A stretch of 34,982 nucleotides of DNA from a virus, in the IMG/VR virus record IMGVR_UViG_3300027759_000020, positions 1-34,982 of that record; one strand, given 5' to 3'. Shown piece after piece: positions 13,609 to 22,213 of this stretch. Under the pieces are notes generated by a model. That model made no database searches. It was not told the origin of the DNA and saw nothing but the letters and a program-made list of their open reading frames with translations. Both the position numbers and the translations under genes were made by a program. Position 1 is the stretch's first letter. Every line of letters starts with the position of its first letter.

Positions 13609-15871
13609 ACCCTTCGACCATGTCGCGCAGATCTGATTTGCTGGCGCGCGCATGTTCAGGGGCGCAAAATATATGTTTTTTGGTGCCATGCGTACGCGAC
13701 GCGACGCGGCCCATGTCGACCCAGTTGGCCTCCTTCAGCGCGTGCAGCAGCGCTGCCTGCACTATCTTGACCCCACTGGGGGCCATGCCTTGCAGGCGGT
13801 CGCATACACCGTGGAAGGGGGAGGCGATGGCGCCACGCGAGAATTCACCGACGCGGCGGCGCAGTTGGTCGACCAGGAATGACTCGGCCGTGCTCATGCC
13901 GTGCTCGACCATGATGGCCTTGGCCTCGGTCATGGGGGGCGGCGCGCTGGGGTTCCAATCTGACACGTCGCGGGTGTGTAGGTAATGGGCGACGGCCTCA
14001 AAACCACCACGGTGCTGGTACCAGTTCCACAAGCTCACGGCCTGAGCTTCTGGCAATTTAAGGGCCGCGCACCATATGACGAACCACCGGCGGTCCTCAC
14101 TGGGGAGCGATATGGCCACGCGCTCATTTGAGAATGCAATTACAAAAACACGGTTCAGGGCCATGTAGGGATGCAGGCCCTTACGGTTGACCATGAGAAG
14201 CTCAGGGGGCGCTGCAATGATGGGTTTTAGGGTGTTTTCTAATGCGCGGCGGTCCTTGGCCTCTGATTGGCGAAGCTCTGCAATTTCCATCACTTCGCAT
14301 TCCAGCGCATAGCCCCACTGGGAGTTAAGGTCTTCGTTTTTGACCAGGGAGCAATTGGTCTTGGCGTCGCCACCAATGGCCCAAAAGAAGGGGGCGAAGA
14401 GGGTGTCTTTGCCACTGCCGTGGTTGCCACCCATCAGGATAGCGTGGTTGATCTTATGGGCGGGGAATTGGACCTTATGCGCCAGCGCGTTGAGTAGGTG
14501 CTCGCGCTCAAACTGCTCAGGCACCATGCGCTCGACGTGCGCCAGCCACATGGACACGTCACCGGCTGCGGGTGCGGGGCGGGCGTTGCGCCAGCGGTTA
14601 CCGTAAACCAGGCCGTCGCGGGCGACCAGGATGGTCGCGCCTGCTGCGTAGGTGATACCGGCCAGCGCTTTGGCTCCCTTAGCTTGGCGGTTTTCGTCGA
14701 ACGACGTAGCGGCCTCAACGCGGCGCTTGGCATTGTGAACCGACTTGCAGTCGATATGCCGAAACAAAGCGTTGAAGGTATACCGGCTGATTTCGCGGCG
14801 GTCCTGCATGTCAAAAAATGCGTCGTCTGCTTGGACGTACGCAAAGCGGTTCCACCACTCTGACTTCTCAATGCGGCCAAGCTCTTTGCGCTCGACCTCG
14901 GCGACGATTTTGGCCGCTTCGTTGGGGTATTCGACCGTGGGGGTGATCTTGGACAGTGCCGCGTCCATCGCCTGCGCCAGCAATTCTTCACGCAGGCCGG
15001 GGGTGTGGGCGGGGCCGTCATTGTCGGCCACCCACTGCAAAAACAAGCGGGAGTCAAAGTCTACGCAGTGCGAGTGCAGGCAACAATATGCGCGGTTGGC
15101 GGGCATGTAGCGGCCTTCGGGGTTGCCGTCGCTGTGCTCTGCTGAGTTGGGGCAGATCACGCCAGCCCAGCCCTCACCGTTGGGTCTAGACAGCAGCAGG
15201 CCCTGCTGGGACAGCCACGCCATGACGTCGTCGGCGCCATCATCGGACAGCCTGATGGGGCGTAGGGTGAGCGAGTCGGCCTCGACCGGCACCACACCCA
15301 AAGCGGTGCAGATGTCAGTCAGGGTGTAGTCACGATCAGGGTGGAACTCGACCAAGCGGGACTCAAATTGGTTGCGCTCAGGCTTCAAATTAACCGAGCC
15401 TGGGAGCCTGAAGTTACGCACAGGGTTGCAGGCGCCTGGGTCGGTGTAGCCTGCATCAGCAATGGCGCGAATGGCGGCGCTGAACTCGGTTTTGGTCGGC
15501 TGCTCACTGAAGACGTAGCCCCACTGGAAGGAACCCTCGGACGTTTCCATAATCCAAGTGGGCGCAAGCGGGGGCGTCTTGGATTTGGTGCCGATGTCGT
15601 CCAGCATCATCACCAGGATGTACTCGCAATTGACTGCTGACGCTGACACGCGGCCATCGGTAAAGCGGTCAACAATAAAGCTAGCGGTGTTGCCGTACCA
15701 TGCTTGGCCTGCCTTGGTGCCCTTGGTGGGTAAGTGCGCTGGCCATGTGCACTTGACTGCGCCGTCGGCGTGGAGTTGAATTTCGCCGTTTTTCAACTGT
15801 GGTTTTTGATGCACAATAAGTGCAGTCTCGCCGGTCGGGGCGAGTTTTATGATAAAGTCCAAAAAGTTCAA
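13607..15871 (-). CDS. Primase-helicase (RepB-like/AEP primase plus SF3-type helicase)
   Basis: A 754-aa replication protein. The N-terminal 200 residues look like an archaeo-eukaryotic/RepB-type primase, with the acidic motif LVMMLDDIG at 86-94 and a VRNFRLPGSVNLK box (151-163) typical of this fold. A Cys/His cluster (Cys240, His246, Cys263, Cys264, His268, Cys269) forms a zinc-binding region. The C-terminal half is a DUF5906/VapE-like ATPase with Walker A GGNHGSGKDT at 481-490, followed by a wing-like DNA-binding end. The start is TTG 15871, preceded by AGGGAG at good spacing. Last gene of the replication unit, convergent with the early genes. Confidence 0.85.
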   Translation of the reverse strand: MNFLDFIIKLAPTGETALIVHQKPQLKNGEIQLHADGAVKCTWPAHLPTKGTKAGQAWYGNTASFIVDRFTDGRVSASAVNCEYILVMMLDDIGTKSKTPPLAPTWIMETSEGSFQWGYVFSEQPTKTEFSAAIRAIADAGYTDPGACNPVRNFRLPGSVNLKPERNQFESRLVEFHPDRDYTLTDICTALGVVPVEADSLTLRPIRLSDDGADDVMAWLSQQGLLLSRPNGEGWAGVICPNSAEHSDGNPEGRYMPANRAYCCLHSHCVDFDSRLFLQWVADNDGPAHTPGLREELLAQAMDAALSKITPTVEYPNEAAKIVAEVERKELGRIEKSEWWNRFAYVQADDAFFDMQDRREISRYTFNALFRHIDCKSVHNAKRRVEAATSFDENRQAKGAKALAGITYAAGATILVARDGLVYGNRWRNARPAPAAGDVSMWLAHVERMVPEQFEREHLLNALAHKVQFPAHKINHAILMGGNHGSGKDTLFAPFFWAIGGDAKTNCSLVKNEDLNSQWGYALECEVMEIAELRQSEAKDRRALENTLKPIIAAPPELLMVNRKGLHPYMALNRVFVIAFSNERVAISLPSEDRRWFVIWCAALKLPEAQAVSLWNWYQHRGGFEAVAHYLHTRDVSDWNPSAPPPMTEAKAIMVEHGMSTAESFLVDQLRRRVGEFSRGAIASPFHGVCDRLQGMAPSGVKIVQAALLHALKEANWVDMGRVASRTHGTKKHIFCAPEHARASKSDLRDMVEG

Positions 15872-15887
15872 GTTAGTGCTCCCTTAC

Positions 15888-15909
15888 AAGCCCGCCTGCC
15901 AGCGGGCTT
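15888..15909. terminator. Hairpin between polymerase and primase genes
   Basis: AAGCCCGC, six bases, GCGGGCTT form a perfect 8-bp stem. On the plus strand it is followed by TTATTT, as in a terminator. On the minus strand, the direction of the genes here, no T-run follows, so it may instead slow or process the mRNA just before the primase ribosome site. Confidence 0.5.
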
Positions 15910-17835
15910 TTATTTGCCATATACAGACATGATCGCCACCTCTGCACCAAGGGGTAAACCCTTAGCCCAGTTAGGTGGCGTACACATCACACGTTCCAAT
16001 CTTTCGGCCATTTCCTGTGGCCTGTCAGTTTCTAACACTATTTCGTCATGCACATGAAGTACCACGTCATCAAGCTGGCGCAAGGCGTAACGCAGTAAAT
16101 CGTTGGCGGTGGCTTGGGTGATATTCTCACACGCCAGCCCTTTCCACAACCTTGCGCGCGGCCATTCTTTTGCATCTGCTGCCGGTTTCCAAGCGGCCTT
16201 GGCGTAGGTCACGCCGTCGGTTTCCAGCTTGGCAAAAGGGTAGCAAAGCACACGTCCAGAGGGCAAAGCATACCAAAGGTGCTGACCGTCAAACAGATAG
16301 GTAACCCGCCCCACGCTGAATTCATGGCCTTTGTTTCGCATGGCGCGGGTGTAGGCTTCTTCTAGGTTTTGCCAGTACGGCACCGACCAGGGGTTGGCTC
16401 TGCGCCAGCCGTCCACCATGCGCTTGGCGTCCGATTCAGGTAGATGTACGCCGTACACGCGGCCCATCGCAGCAAAGGCACCGATGCCACCGGCAAAGCC
16501 GCAGGCTAACTCTTGGACTTTGCCAATTTGGCGCTGTTCACCGGTTACCTGATCGACCGACACGCCAAAGGTAGCGGCGGCGTTGACCTTGTACACGTCG
16601 TCACCTTGGGCAAAGATGGCCAGCTTACGCTCGCCTGCCGCGCAGTTGGACAGCCACGGGTTGGCGCGGGCTTCGATGGATGACCAGTCGGCCACGACTA
16701 GGGACTTTCCCTTAGCTGGTATCAGTGCGGGCCTGAGCATTCCTCGGAGGACATCAGTAACGCGCTTTCCAAATTGTGGAACAATTGAATGGCCTCTGAC
16801 CATTGCAACTCTAACGTCTTCGGGCGATTTAGCACATTTCCGAGTGAAATTATGAACTTGGGCTCCGTAGCTTGAAGCTCTACCAGTGGCTGACCCTCCC
16901 GCGAATACGAAAGCACCTCGCACTCGGTGGTCTTCGACGTCTGCAAGGCTTGCAAGGCGGCTGAACTTCGCAACCGAAGACGCCCATAGGTCGTCGGCGC
17001 ATTGGATGACCTCGGCAACAGCGGGCGGTATCTCATCGGCGTTCTCCATCGCAAGCAAGTTAGCCCGCACAGTTTTGTCAATCGAATATTTCTTCTCGCC
17101 GTCCTTGTAAGACTCCATCAGCTTGAGCGCTTGTGGCCCTACACGGTCAATCACCCACTGACGCATCTTAGGGGATCTGACGCTAGTGATCGCGCCTTCG
17201 GTGACCTCGGCCACGATCTGCTCAATCTCAATCAATTCGTCACTGGCAAACTTGACGGCTGCATGGCACAAAGGCACGTCCACTAACACGCCACGGTCGT
17301 TGATCCGCTCGTTGACGTGGTAGTCGGCCAGTTCATCTTCTGACAGCGGGCGCAGGGCTTTGCTGATCGAACGCATGGCACGGACATCCTGCTCACAGTA
17401 TTGGATCATCTCGGCCATGAGCGCGGGATCTTCTTTAAATGGGGGTATGCACAACAAGCGGATCAGTTGGGCACCACGGTGGTCTTTCTTCATAGACGCG
17501 CCAGCAAAGCGGCCAACGTCTTCCAGCGAGCCAGGCGCGCAATTGGCGCGGGCTTGCGAAGCGGTGCAGTAGAACTGCTCCAGCTTAAAATTTATTTGCA
17601 ACACGTACCAAAAGATCAGGCGCTCAAACGCTGCGTTGTGGGCGTAGATCATGCCGGTGTGGTTGCGTAATGCTTCGGGGAAAGGCTGGCTGGGTAGCCA
17701 TGTCTGCACATCATCTTCACCAAAAGCGTAGGACATGCACAGCACCTCGGTGCTGGCGTCCTGAGCGTAGTTGTAAACGCCTGCGGCTTTTAGGTCGCAG
17801 GCGCTACGGGTTTCAAAGTCAACCCAAAGAGTCAT
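15910..17835 (-). CDS. Family A DNA polymerase with proofreading domain
   Basis: A 641-aa replicative polymerase. The 3'-5' exonuclease domain has DFE (Asp6, Glu8), NAAFE (67-71) and YCEQD (146-150). The polymerase domain shows motif A VVADWSSIEAR (Asp383), motif B RQIGKVQELACGF (from Arg435, Lys439) and motif C HVHDE (Asp597, Glu598). No 5' nuclease domain is present, as usual for phage enzymes. The catalytic residues appear intact. It overlaps the stop of the ssDNA-binding gene (TGATG), so both are made together, and primase-helicase follows. Confidence 0.95.
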   Translation of the reverse strand: MTLWVDFETRSACDLKAAGVYNYAQDASTEVLCMSYAFGEDDVQTWLPSQPFPEALRNHTGMIYAHNAAFERLIFWYVLQINFKLEQFYCTASQARANCAPGSLEDVGRFAGASMKKDHRGAQLIRLLCIPPFKEDPALMAEMIQYCEQDVRAMRSISKALRPLSEDELADYHVNERINDRGVLVDVPLCHAAVKFASDELIEIEQIVAEVTEGAITSVRSPKMRQWVIDRVGPQALKLMESYKDGEKKYSIDKTVRANLLAMENADEIPPAVAEVIQCADDLWASSVAKFSRLASLADVEDHRVRGAFVFAGGSATGRASSYGAQVHNFTRKCAKSPEDVRVAMVRGHSIVPQFGKRVTDVLRGMLRPALIPAKGKSLVVADWSSIEARANPWLSNCAAGERKLAIFAQGDDVYKVNAAATFGVSVDQVTGEQRQIGKVQELACGFAGGIGAFAAMGRVYGVHLPESDAKRMVDGWRRANPWSVPYWQNLEEAYTRAMRNKGHEFSVGRVTYLFDGQHLWYALPSGRVLCYPFAKLETDGVTYAKAAWKPAADAKEWPRARLWKGLACENITQATANDLLRYALRQLDDVVLHVHDEIVLETDRPQEMAERLERVMCTPPNWAKGLPLGAEVAIMSVYGK

Positions 17836-18464
17836 CAGGCAGACCGACGACGACGGCCTGCTGGTGCTTCAACCTTGGGGGCGGGCTCAGGCTCGCCGTC
17901 CATGCTGATCCACTCGACTACCTCAAAGACAGGCGTATAGATCTTGCCGTAGGACTTGTGGGCGTAGTGGTCTTTACGCAGACGCACAATAGCCACTGGC
18001 TTGGTTTGATCTTTATCGACTTGTTCGGCCAAGGCGACTGCAATGGCTTGAACCGCTTTCTTACCGCCGACCGAGGTCGTGGTGTAACGCGCTTCCATTC
18101 CTTTGTCTTCGCCACTGATGCACTTCAAGCTTAGGCCCACTTGAGTTTCCCAACCCTTCTTAGCACCTGGGGGCGCTTCGTCGAGTTCGGGCAATGGCTG
18201 GCTGACGCTGGCCATTTTCTCGGCCAACACCTCACCATCACCCCAAGCAATAAAGCCGTGGACGAAAGAGAAGGGGTTGACTGCCCACTTGCTGTCGTCT
18301 TCGACTTCGGTTTGATCAGCACCAAAGACCCAGTGGCCAGTTTTATCCATTTTAAGGATAGCTGTACCGGCTGGGCCGACATCGGATTGGATCGCGCGCA
18401 AAGCGGAAGAGAGGGTGGTGACTGCTGGCAAGCCAGCTTGAGAGAACGCTACTAGATTGGACAT
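17835..18464 (-). CDS. Putative ssDNA-binding replication protein
   Basis: A 209-aa protein between the PD-(D/E)XK gene and the polymerase. The N-terminus SNLVAFSQAGLPAVTTLSSA leads into a beta-rich body (GHWVFGADQTEVEDDSKWAV, FVHGFIAWGDGEVLAEKMA) and ends in a Pro/Glu linker with a basic end (GRRRRSA). A matching protein is regularly found in this slot of phage replication modules and is thought to be a single-strand binding protein. No classical OB motif can be proven by eye, so the role is inferred from position and size. Confidence 0.6.
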   Translation of the reverse strand: MSNLVAFSQAGLPAVTTLSSALRAIQSDVGPAGTAILKMDKTGHWVFGADQTEVEDDSKWAVNPFSFVHGFIAWGDGEVLAEKMASVSQPLPELDEAPPGAKKGWETQVGLSLKCISGEDKGMEARYTTTSVGGKKAVQAIAVALAEQVDKDQTKPVAIVRLRKDHYAHKSYGKIYTPVFEVVEWISMDGEPEPAPKVEAPAGRRRRSA

Positions 18465-18474
18465 GATTTTTCCT

Positions 18475-19602
18475 TTATTGAAGTTTAGAGAGGGCAGCGG
18501 TCAATTGCTTACCCAAGATCATCACTTCGGGGCGCGGGTCGTCTGCGCTGGCCAAAGTGTTACCCGAAGAGATGGCGACGACTAGATCGTCCGGCAATGC
18601 CTTCTTGCGCTTTTTGAGCGCCTTTTCAGCCTTGGCCGGAGAGACTATCGAAGTCTCCATCACTTCAGATTCTGTCAGACCGAACGCAAACAAAGCGACC
18701 TTAGCCTTGTCTTCGTCAGTCCATTGTCTGATGGCACGTTTGGCCACCAACTTGTAGTCGGGGAGTCTTGCGCCTGAGTCAAGCATCTGCAACGCTAAGG
18801 CTCGCAAGTCAGTGATCCACTGCTCTAGCATATCAGCATTCTTTAAATACGCGCTGATTGTGGGCGCGTCCAAACCATCGATGCTGGTCTTCAAAGCGCG
18901 GTCTACTGCGCCGGTCATCTGTGGGCAGATGGGCTTGGCCGCGCACCAGCGGCAGTGGTCGCCGATCTTCAGTTCAGCATTCGGTTGTTGCGCCAGCTTG
19001 ACTGCTTTTATCAAGTCTTTTTCAAACTGGGCAATGCGAGCGGGTGTGGTCACCCAGCGCTTGACTTGGGGTGGCTGCACGATCACGCATTCGATTTCTT
19101 CGACACCATCAAACGCCCACTTGGTTTCTTCGGTACGCATGGCGGCAGCGGCGTAGAACATCAGTTGCGGATTTTCTTCTACCTCTACAGCAACGCCGTC
19201 GCCAAACTTCCAATCAAGTACAACAGCGCGTTTGCCAATGCGACCGATAAGATCAGTGCTACCAAACACGTCAGGTAGTAAATCGCCAAAGCCAACGCGT
19301 GTTTCAGCTTCAATTTCCATCTCCTTGTTGGGGTCGATTACGTCCAGCGCCGCAAGGGCTGGCACCAGCTTGTTGTCGATCAATTCCAAGGTAAGGATTT
19401 GATCGTTGTACTTGGTGTGCAAAAACTCTTCAGGGTGTTTGTCCGACATCACAAGTTCAGCGATGACGTTGTGCAACAGCGTACCCTCATCGGCGTACTT
19501 GTTGCTGGGCTGGGGTGGCATCTTTTGCACCAAGGCTACTGAGCCTGGGCAGTTCATAACACGCTTGGCGGTTGAGCCGCCGACAATATTACTGTGGTTC
19601 AC
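18475..19602 (-). CDS. DUF2800-like PD-(D/E)XK nuclease (Cas4/RecB type)
   Basis: A 375-aa protein with nuclease-fold residues: His44 (EGTLLHNVIAEL), Asp117 (DVFGSTDLIG), Asp130 and Lys132 (VVLDWKFG), and Gln146/Tyr150 (NPQLMFYAAA). Four cysteines, Cys18 near the start and Cys217, 220 and 226 (DHCRWCAAKPICP), can hold an Fe-S cluster, as in Cas4 and AddB-type enzymes. It belongs to the DUF2800 group seen beside phage polymerases. It probably trims or recombines DNA during replication. First gene of the leftward unit, with an AAGGAG ribosome site. Confidence 0.85.
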   Translation of the reverse strand: MNHSNIVGGSTAKRVMNCPGSVALVQKMPPQPSNKYADEGTLLHNVIAELVMSDKHPEEFLHTKYNDQILTLELIDNKLVPALAALDVIDPNKEMEIEAETRVGFGDLLPDVFGSTDLIGRIGKRAVVLDWKFGDGVAVEVEENPQLMFYAAAAMRTEETKWAFDGVEEIECVIVQPPQVKRWVTTPARIAQFEKDLIKAVKLAQQPNAELKIGDHCRWCAAKPICPQMTGAVDRALKTSIDGLDAPTISAYLKNADMLEQWITDLRALALQMLDSGARLPDYKLVAKRAIRQWTDEDKAKVALFAFGLTESEVMETSIVSPAKAEKALKKRKKALPDDLVVAISSGNTLASADDPRPEVMILGKQLTAALSKLQ

Positions 19603-19671
19603 TGAACTCTCCTTTAGTTGATTGAGACTGAACTATAGCATAGAAAATAAAACTGTGCTAAACTTTTTGAC
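19603..19671. promoter_or_regulatory. Divergent promoter region
   Basis: This 69-base AT-rich gap separates the leftward replication unit from the rightward VRR-NUC unit. On the minus strand TGCTATAGT (19640-19632) is an extended -10 with five of six matches. On the plus strand TTGATT (19618-19623), 17 bases and TAGAAA (19641-19646) form a weaker promoter. The two overlap, so transcription in one direction may hinder the other. Confidence 0.5.
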
Positions 19672-19950
19672 ATGAGAGAAAAAATAATTGAAAATCATTT
19701 TGTATGGGCGGTTGAGCGCATTGGTGGCAAGACGTACAAGTTCACGTCACCAGGTCGCAAAGGCGTCGCTGACAGGATTGCGTGTTTTCCTGATGGCAGT
19801 ACATGGTTTGTGGAGTTGAAGACCAAGGGTGGCAGGCTGTCGGGGTTGCAAAAGCTGTTTGCGGATGACATGACGGCCTTAAATCAGAAGTATGCGTGTT
19901 TGTGGACAAAGGAACAGATTGACTTATTCATTACGACCTTACCAAAATGA
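19672..19950 (+). CDS. VRR-NUC domain nuclease
   Basis: A 92-aa protein consisting of one VRR-NUC domain: helix with Glu7, GVADR (31-35), VELK (47-50) and Gln60. These are the metal-binding and catalytic positions of this PD-(D/E)XK subfamily, also found in the eukaryotic FAN1 nuclease. Stand-alone phage versions can cut Holliday junctions or flaps. It is followed by the SNF2-like helicase gene, an often-seen pairing. No clear ribosome site before the ATG. Confidence 0.88.
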   Translation: MREKIIENHFVWAVERIGGKTYKFTSPGRKGVADRIACFPDGSTWFVELKTKGGRLSGLQKLFADDMTALNQKYACLWTKEQIDLFITTLPK

Positions 19951-21232
19951 GGCGGCTGACTTTTTGTATGAGCGCGACCGGGCCATGATCTTGGCACCTG
20001 TTGGCGCTGGCAAGACGGCCATCACCCTCACAGCCATGCAGGACATGCTGGCCGACGGTGTGGCCAAGCGCTTCCTTGTTCTGGCGCCCAAGCGCGTCTG
20101 TACCGACGTGTGGCCAGTTGAGCAACTCAAGTGGGCACCCAACGTACCGTTGGCCGTGGCGGTGGGCACACCTAAGCAGCGCTTGGCTGCGTTACGTTCT
20201 GACGCGCAGATTGTGGTCAGCAACTACGACAACATTGCTACGCTACCCACAGCAAGTTTTGATGCAATTGTGTTTGACGAATTGACGCGCTTGAAGAACC
20301 CATCAGGCGCGCGTTTCAAGGCGCTCAAAATTGACCACATCAATATCCGCTGGGGCTTGACCGGTAGCTTCACCAGCAACGGATTAGAAGACGTCTTTGG
20401 CCAGTGCAAGATAGTATCTACTGCTTTATTGGGTCGATCCAAAGGCGCGTTCATGCAACAGTATTTTGTGCTGATCAACAAAGACTTTGGTGAGTGGGCG
20501 CCGCGTGTTGGATCGCTGGCCAAGGTCATGGAGCGCATCAAGCCTGCAACTTATGTCTTGGATGCTGGCGAGTACAAGGACAAGCTGCCGCCCCTGCACG
20601 TCGTCGAGGTGCGGTGCGACCTAGACGACCGCGAGCCCTACGAAAAGATGAAAAAAGACTTTCAAGCGCTGGACGTCACCGCGATAAATGCGGGTGTGGT
20701 AACTGGCAAATTGCAACAGATGGCCAGTGGGTTTGTGTACGACACACGTAGGACTGCCTCCGAAATTGCCGGTAGGTTCGATTCTACGCAAACCGCCGTA
20801 TGGTTTAGCGCCCATAAATTTGACCGGCTTGAGGAGTTACTAGATGAAAACCAACATGCCAATACTATCTTGGTCTACCAGTACCAAGAAGAACTCGCCG
20901 AGATTCAACGTCGATTTAAAGTCACCACGCTGGACGACGCTGATGCAATCACGCGATGGAATAACGGTGACGTGCGACTGCTTGCCGTTCACCCTAAGTC
21001 AGCAGGCCACGGACTTAACTTACAACATGGAGGATGTCACATGGTGTTTTTGTCCTTGCCGTGGAGTTTGGAATTGTACGAACAGACCGTTGGTCGTCTG
21101 CACCGGTCAGGCCAATCACACGCTGTGTGGGTCTACGTGATGATGACCAACAAAACTATTGACGAAAAGATTTGGGGTGCGCTGCATGACAAACGCGCCG
21201 TATCGGATATTGCAATGGAGGAACTGAAGTGA
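19919..21232 (+). CDS. SNF2-family DNA helicase/translocase
   Basis: A 437-aa superfamily 2 ATPase starting MTYSLRPYQNEAADF. The RPYQ segment acts as the adenine-recognition motif, Walker A is PVGAGKT (27-33), motif II is VFDE (118-121), and the C-terminal RecA-like half has SAGHGLNL and the motif VI QTVGRLHRSGQ. It should move along duplex DNA using ATP, with the VRR-NUC partner cutting. I prefer TTG 19919, with AAGGAA upstream. An ATG at 19892 would lengthen it by 9 residues into the nuclease gene. Overlap with the nuclease gene is 32 bases. Confidence 0.88.
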   Translation: MTYSLRPYQNEAADFLYERDRAMILAPVGAGKTAITLTAMQDMLADGVAKRFLVLAPKRVCTDVWPVEQLKWAPNVPLAVAVGTPKQRLAALRSDAQIVVSNYDNIATLPTASFDAIVFDELTRLKNPSGARFKALKIDHINIRWGLTGSFTSNGLEDVFGQCKIVSTALLGRSKGAFMQQYFVLINKDFGEWAPRVGSLAKVMERIKPATYVLDAGEYKDKLPPLHVVEVRCDLDDREPYEKMKKDFQALDVTAINAGVVTGKLQQMASGFVYDTRRTASEIAGRFDSTQTAVWFSAHKFDRLEELLDENQHANTILVYQYQEELAEIQRRFKVTTLDDADAITRWNNGDVRLLAVHPKSAGHGLNLQHGGCHMVFLSLPWSLELYEQTVGRLHRSGQSHAVWVYVMMTNKTIDEKIWGALHDKRAVSDIAMEELK

Positions 21233-21399
21233 GATTAAATAACTGGAAGACCCAACTCAGGGCTGAGAAGTCTATCAACAAAATATACCAACGCGACTTC
21301 AATGCCGCTTGGCGTAAGTTGAACAAGAGCATGAAAACAATCAAACAACTGGAGGACAAAATTGCAACTCACCTGGCGACAATTAAACAAGGAGCTTAA
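21229..21399 (+). CDS. 56-aa basic helical protein
   Basis: An ORF starting with GTG, which overlaps the helicase stop as GTGA and has GGAGG seven or eight bases upstream. The product (MRLNNWKTQLRAEKSINKIY, then QRDFNAAWRKLNKSMKTIKQ) is basic and helical, ending HLATIKQGA. Function unknown. Confidence 0.62.
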   Translation: MRLNNWKTQLRAEKSINKIYQRDFNAAWRKLNKSMKTIKQLEDKIATHLATIKQGA

Positions 21400-21553
21400 G
21401 ACTTTTGATGAGCAAGAGGTTTTAGACATGCTGACCCATGAACGAGGCAACGCCAAGCGCGTGGCGGTGTTGGAGCGTCTGCACCAACGCTACACCGTGC
21501 TGCGGGCGTCGCGTGAACGTATTGAACTTTTACAGGAGGCTAAACGGCCATGA
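21362..21553 (+). CDS. 63-aa coiled-coil unknown protein, TTG start
   Basis: A 63-aa helical protein (MQLTWRQLNKELKTFDEQEV, LDMLTHERGNAKRVAVLERL, then VLRASRERIELLQEAKRP). The start codon is TTG, with GGAGG six bases upstream, better supported than an internal ATG. It overlaps the previous gene by 38 bases and the lipoprotein gene by 4. Function unknown. Confidence 0.6.
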   Translation: MQLTWRQLNKELKTFDEQEVLDMLTHERGNAKRVAVLERLHQRYTVLRASRERIELLQEAKRP

Positions 21554-21825
21554 GATATTTTCTTTTTTTACTTTTAAGCGGCTGCGCCGCAGGATCATCT
21601 TGGAACGCCAGTCTTTTTGATGACGCGCCAAGCGGCACTACGCAACAGAAGTTGATCTTGGACAAGGACATTCAAGCCATGAGCCGCAACGAAGTGATCT
21701 TGGCCGTGCAGGAATGCGAAGTCTCTGGCCTTCGCGCCGTGATGATTTTTTCTAAGCGCAAGATTAACAACCACACAGCAGACGTTGTTGTTGACGTGAC
21801 TTGCGCGCCTAAGTACAGGTACTGA
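21550..21825 (+). CDS. Lipoprotein
   Basis: A 91-aa protein with a short signal MRYFLFLLL and lipobox LLSGC, so Cys12 should be lipidated. The remaining part (QKLILDKDIQAMSRNEVILA, VQECEVSGLRAVMIFSKRKI, DVTCAPKYRY) is soluble, with two more cysteines that might pair. The family is seen in phages without a function. It might block superinfection from the envelope or work as an outer spanin, but it lies far from the lysis genes and on the other strand. Coupled to its neighbour by ATGA. Confidence 0.72.
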   Translation: MRYFLFLLLSGCAAGSSWNASLFDDAPSGTTQQKLILDKDIQAMSRNEVILAVQECEVSGLRAVMIFSKRKINNHTADVVVDVTCAPKYRY

Positions 21826-21837
21826 GAAGGGGACGCC

Positions 21838-22026
21838 ATGATTGACCGACTTATTCTCAGTGCTGTGCTAGGCACAGTGGGGTTCAATGGTTTGTTCCCT
21901 GACCCGCCGCCACCCCCGACGCTAAAACAAAAAGCAAAAGAGAGATCCATTAGTGAAATGTGCGACCAAAAGCCAAAGAGCAAGGAAGCAAAAGATTTGT
22001 GTAAACGATGGAGGACACATGCTTGA
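21838..22026 (+). CDS. 62-aa protein with N-terminal membrane helix
   Basis: A 62-aa protein: hydrophobic start (MIDRLILSAVLGTVGFNGLF), a proline run (PDPPPPPTLKQ) and a charged end with two cysteines (MCDQKPKSKEAKDLCKRWR). A single membrane span or signal peptide with a short exposed tail is likely. AAGGGG ribosome site. Function unknown. Confidence 0.6.
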   Translation: MIDRLILSAVLGTVGFNGLFPDPPPPPTLKQKAKERSISEMCDQKPKSKEAKDLCKRWRTHA

Positions 22027-22213
22027 ACGTATAAGAACATTTTTTGGCAGGATTAAAAACAAAACGACTGTCGTTGCACAAGGGGCGGCGTGGTATTGCA
22101 CCGATTGCAAGCTGGTGTTCTTAACTAAACAAGCTGGCGACAAGCACAGTTGTGAGTACAGATTTCAAGATTCAATAGTGAAGATGAGAAAAGATGCCGA
22201 GACAAAAAACTGA
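22019..22213 (+). CDS. 64-aa zinc-ribbon-like protein
   Basis: A 64-aa protein starting at ATG 22019 (MLERIRTFFGRIKNKTTVVA) with a Cys-x2-Cys ... His-x-Cys pattern (WYCTDCKLVF, then KHSCEYRF), typical of a single zinc finger. GGAGG stands just before the start. It may bind nucleic acid or protein. An ORF extending upstream to 21953 lacks such a ribosome site. Confidence 0.65.
   Translation: MLERIRTFFGRIKNKTTVVAQGAAWYCTDCKLVFLTKQAGDKHSCEYRFQDSIVKMRKDAETKN

Noticed and set aside
14434-15057. A 207-codon minus-strand ORF in another frame of the primase gene
   Set aside because: Ser/Pro/Arg-rich shadow frame in GC-rich DNA inside an intact primase-helicase.
18475-19602. A true Cas4 of a CRISPR system
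   Set aside because: The fold and cysteines resemble Cas4, but the neighbours are phage replication genes. The DUF2800-type phage nuclease is the better reading.
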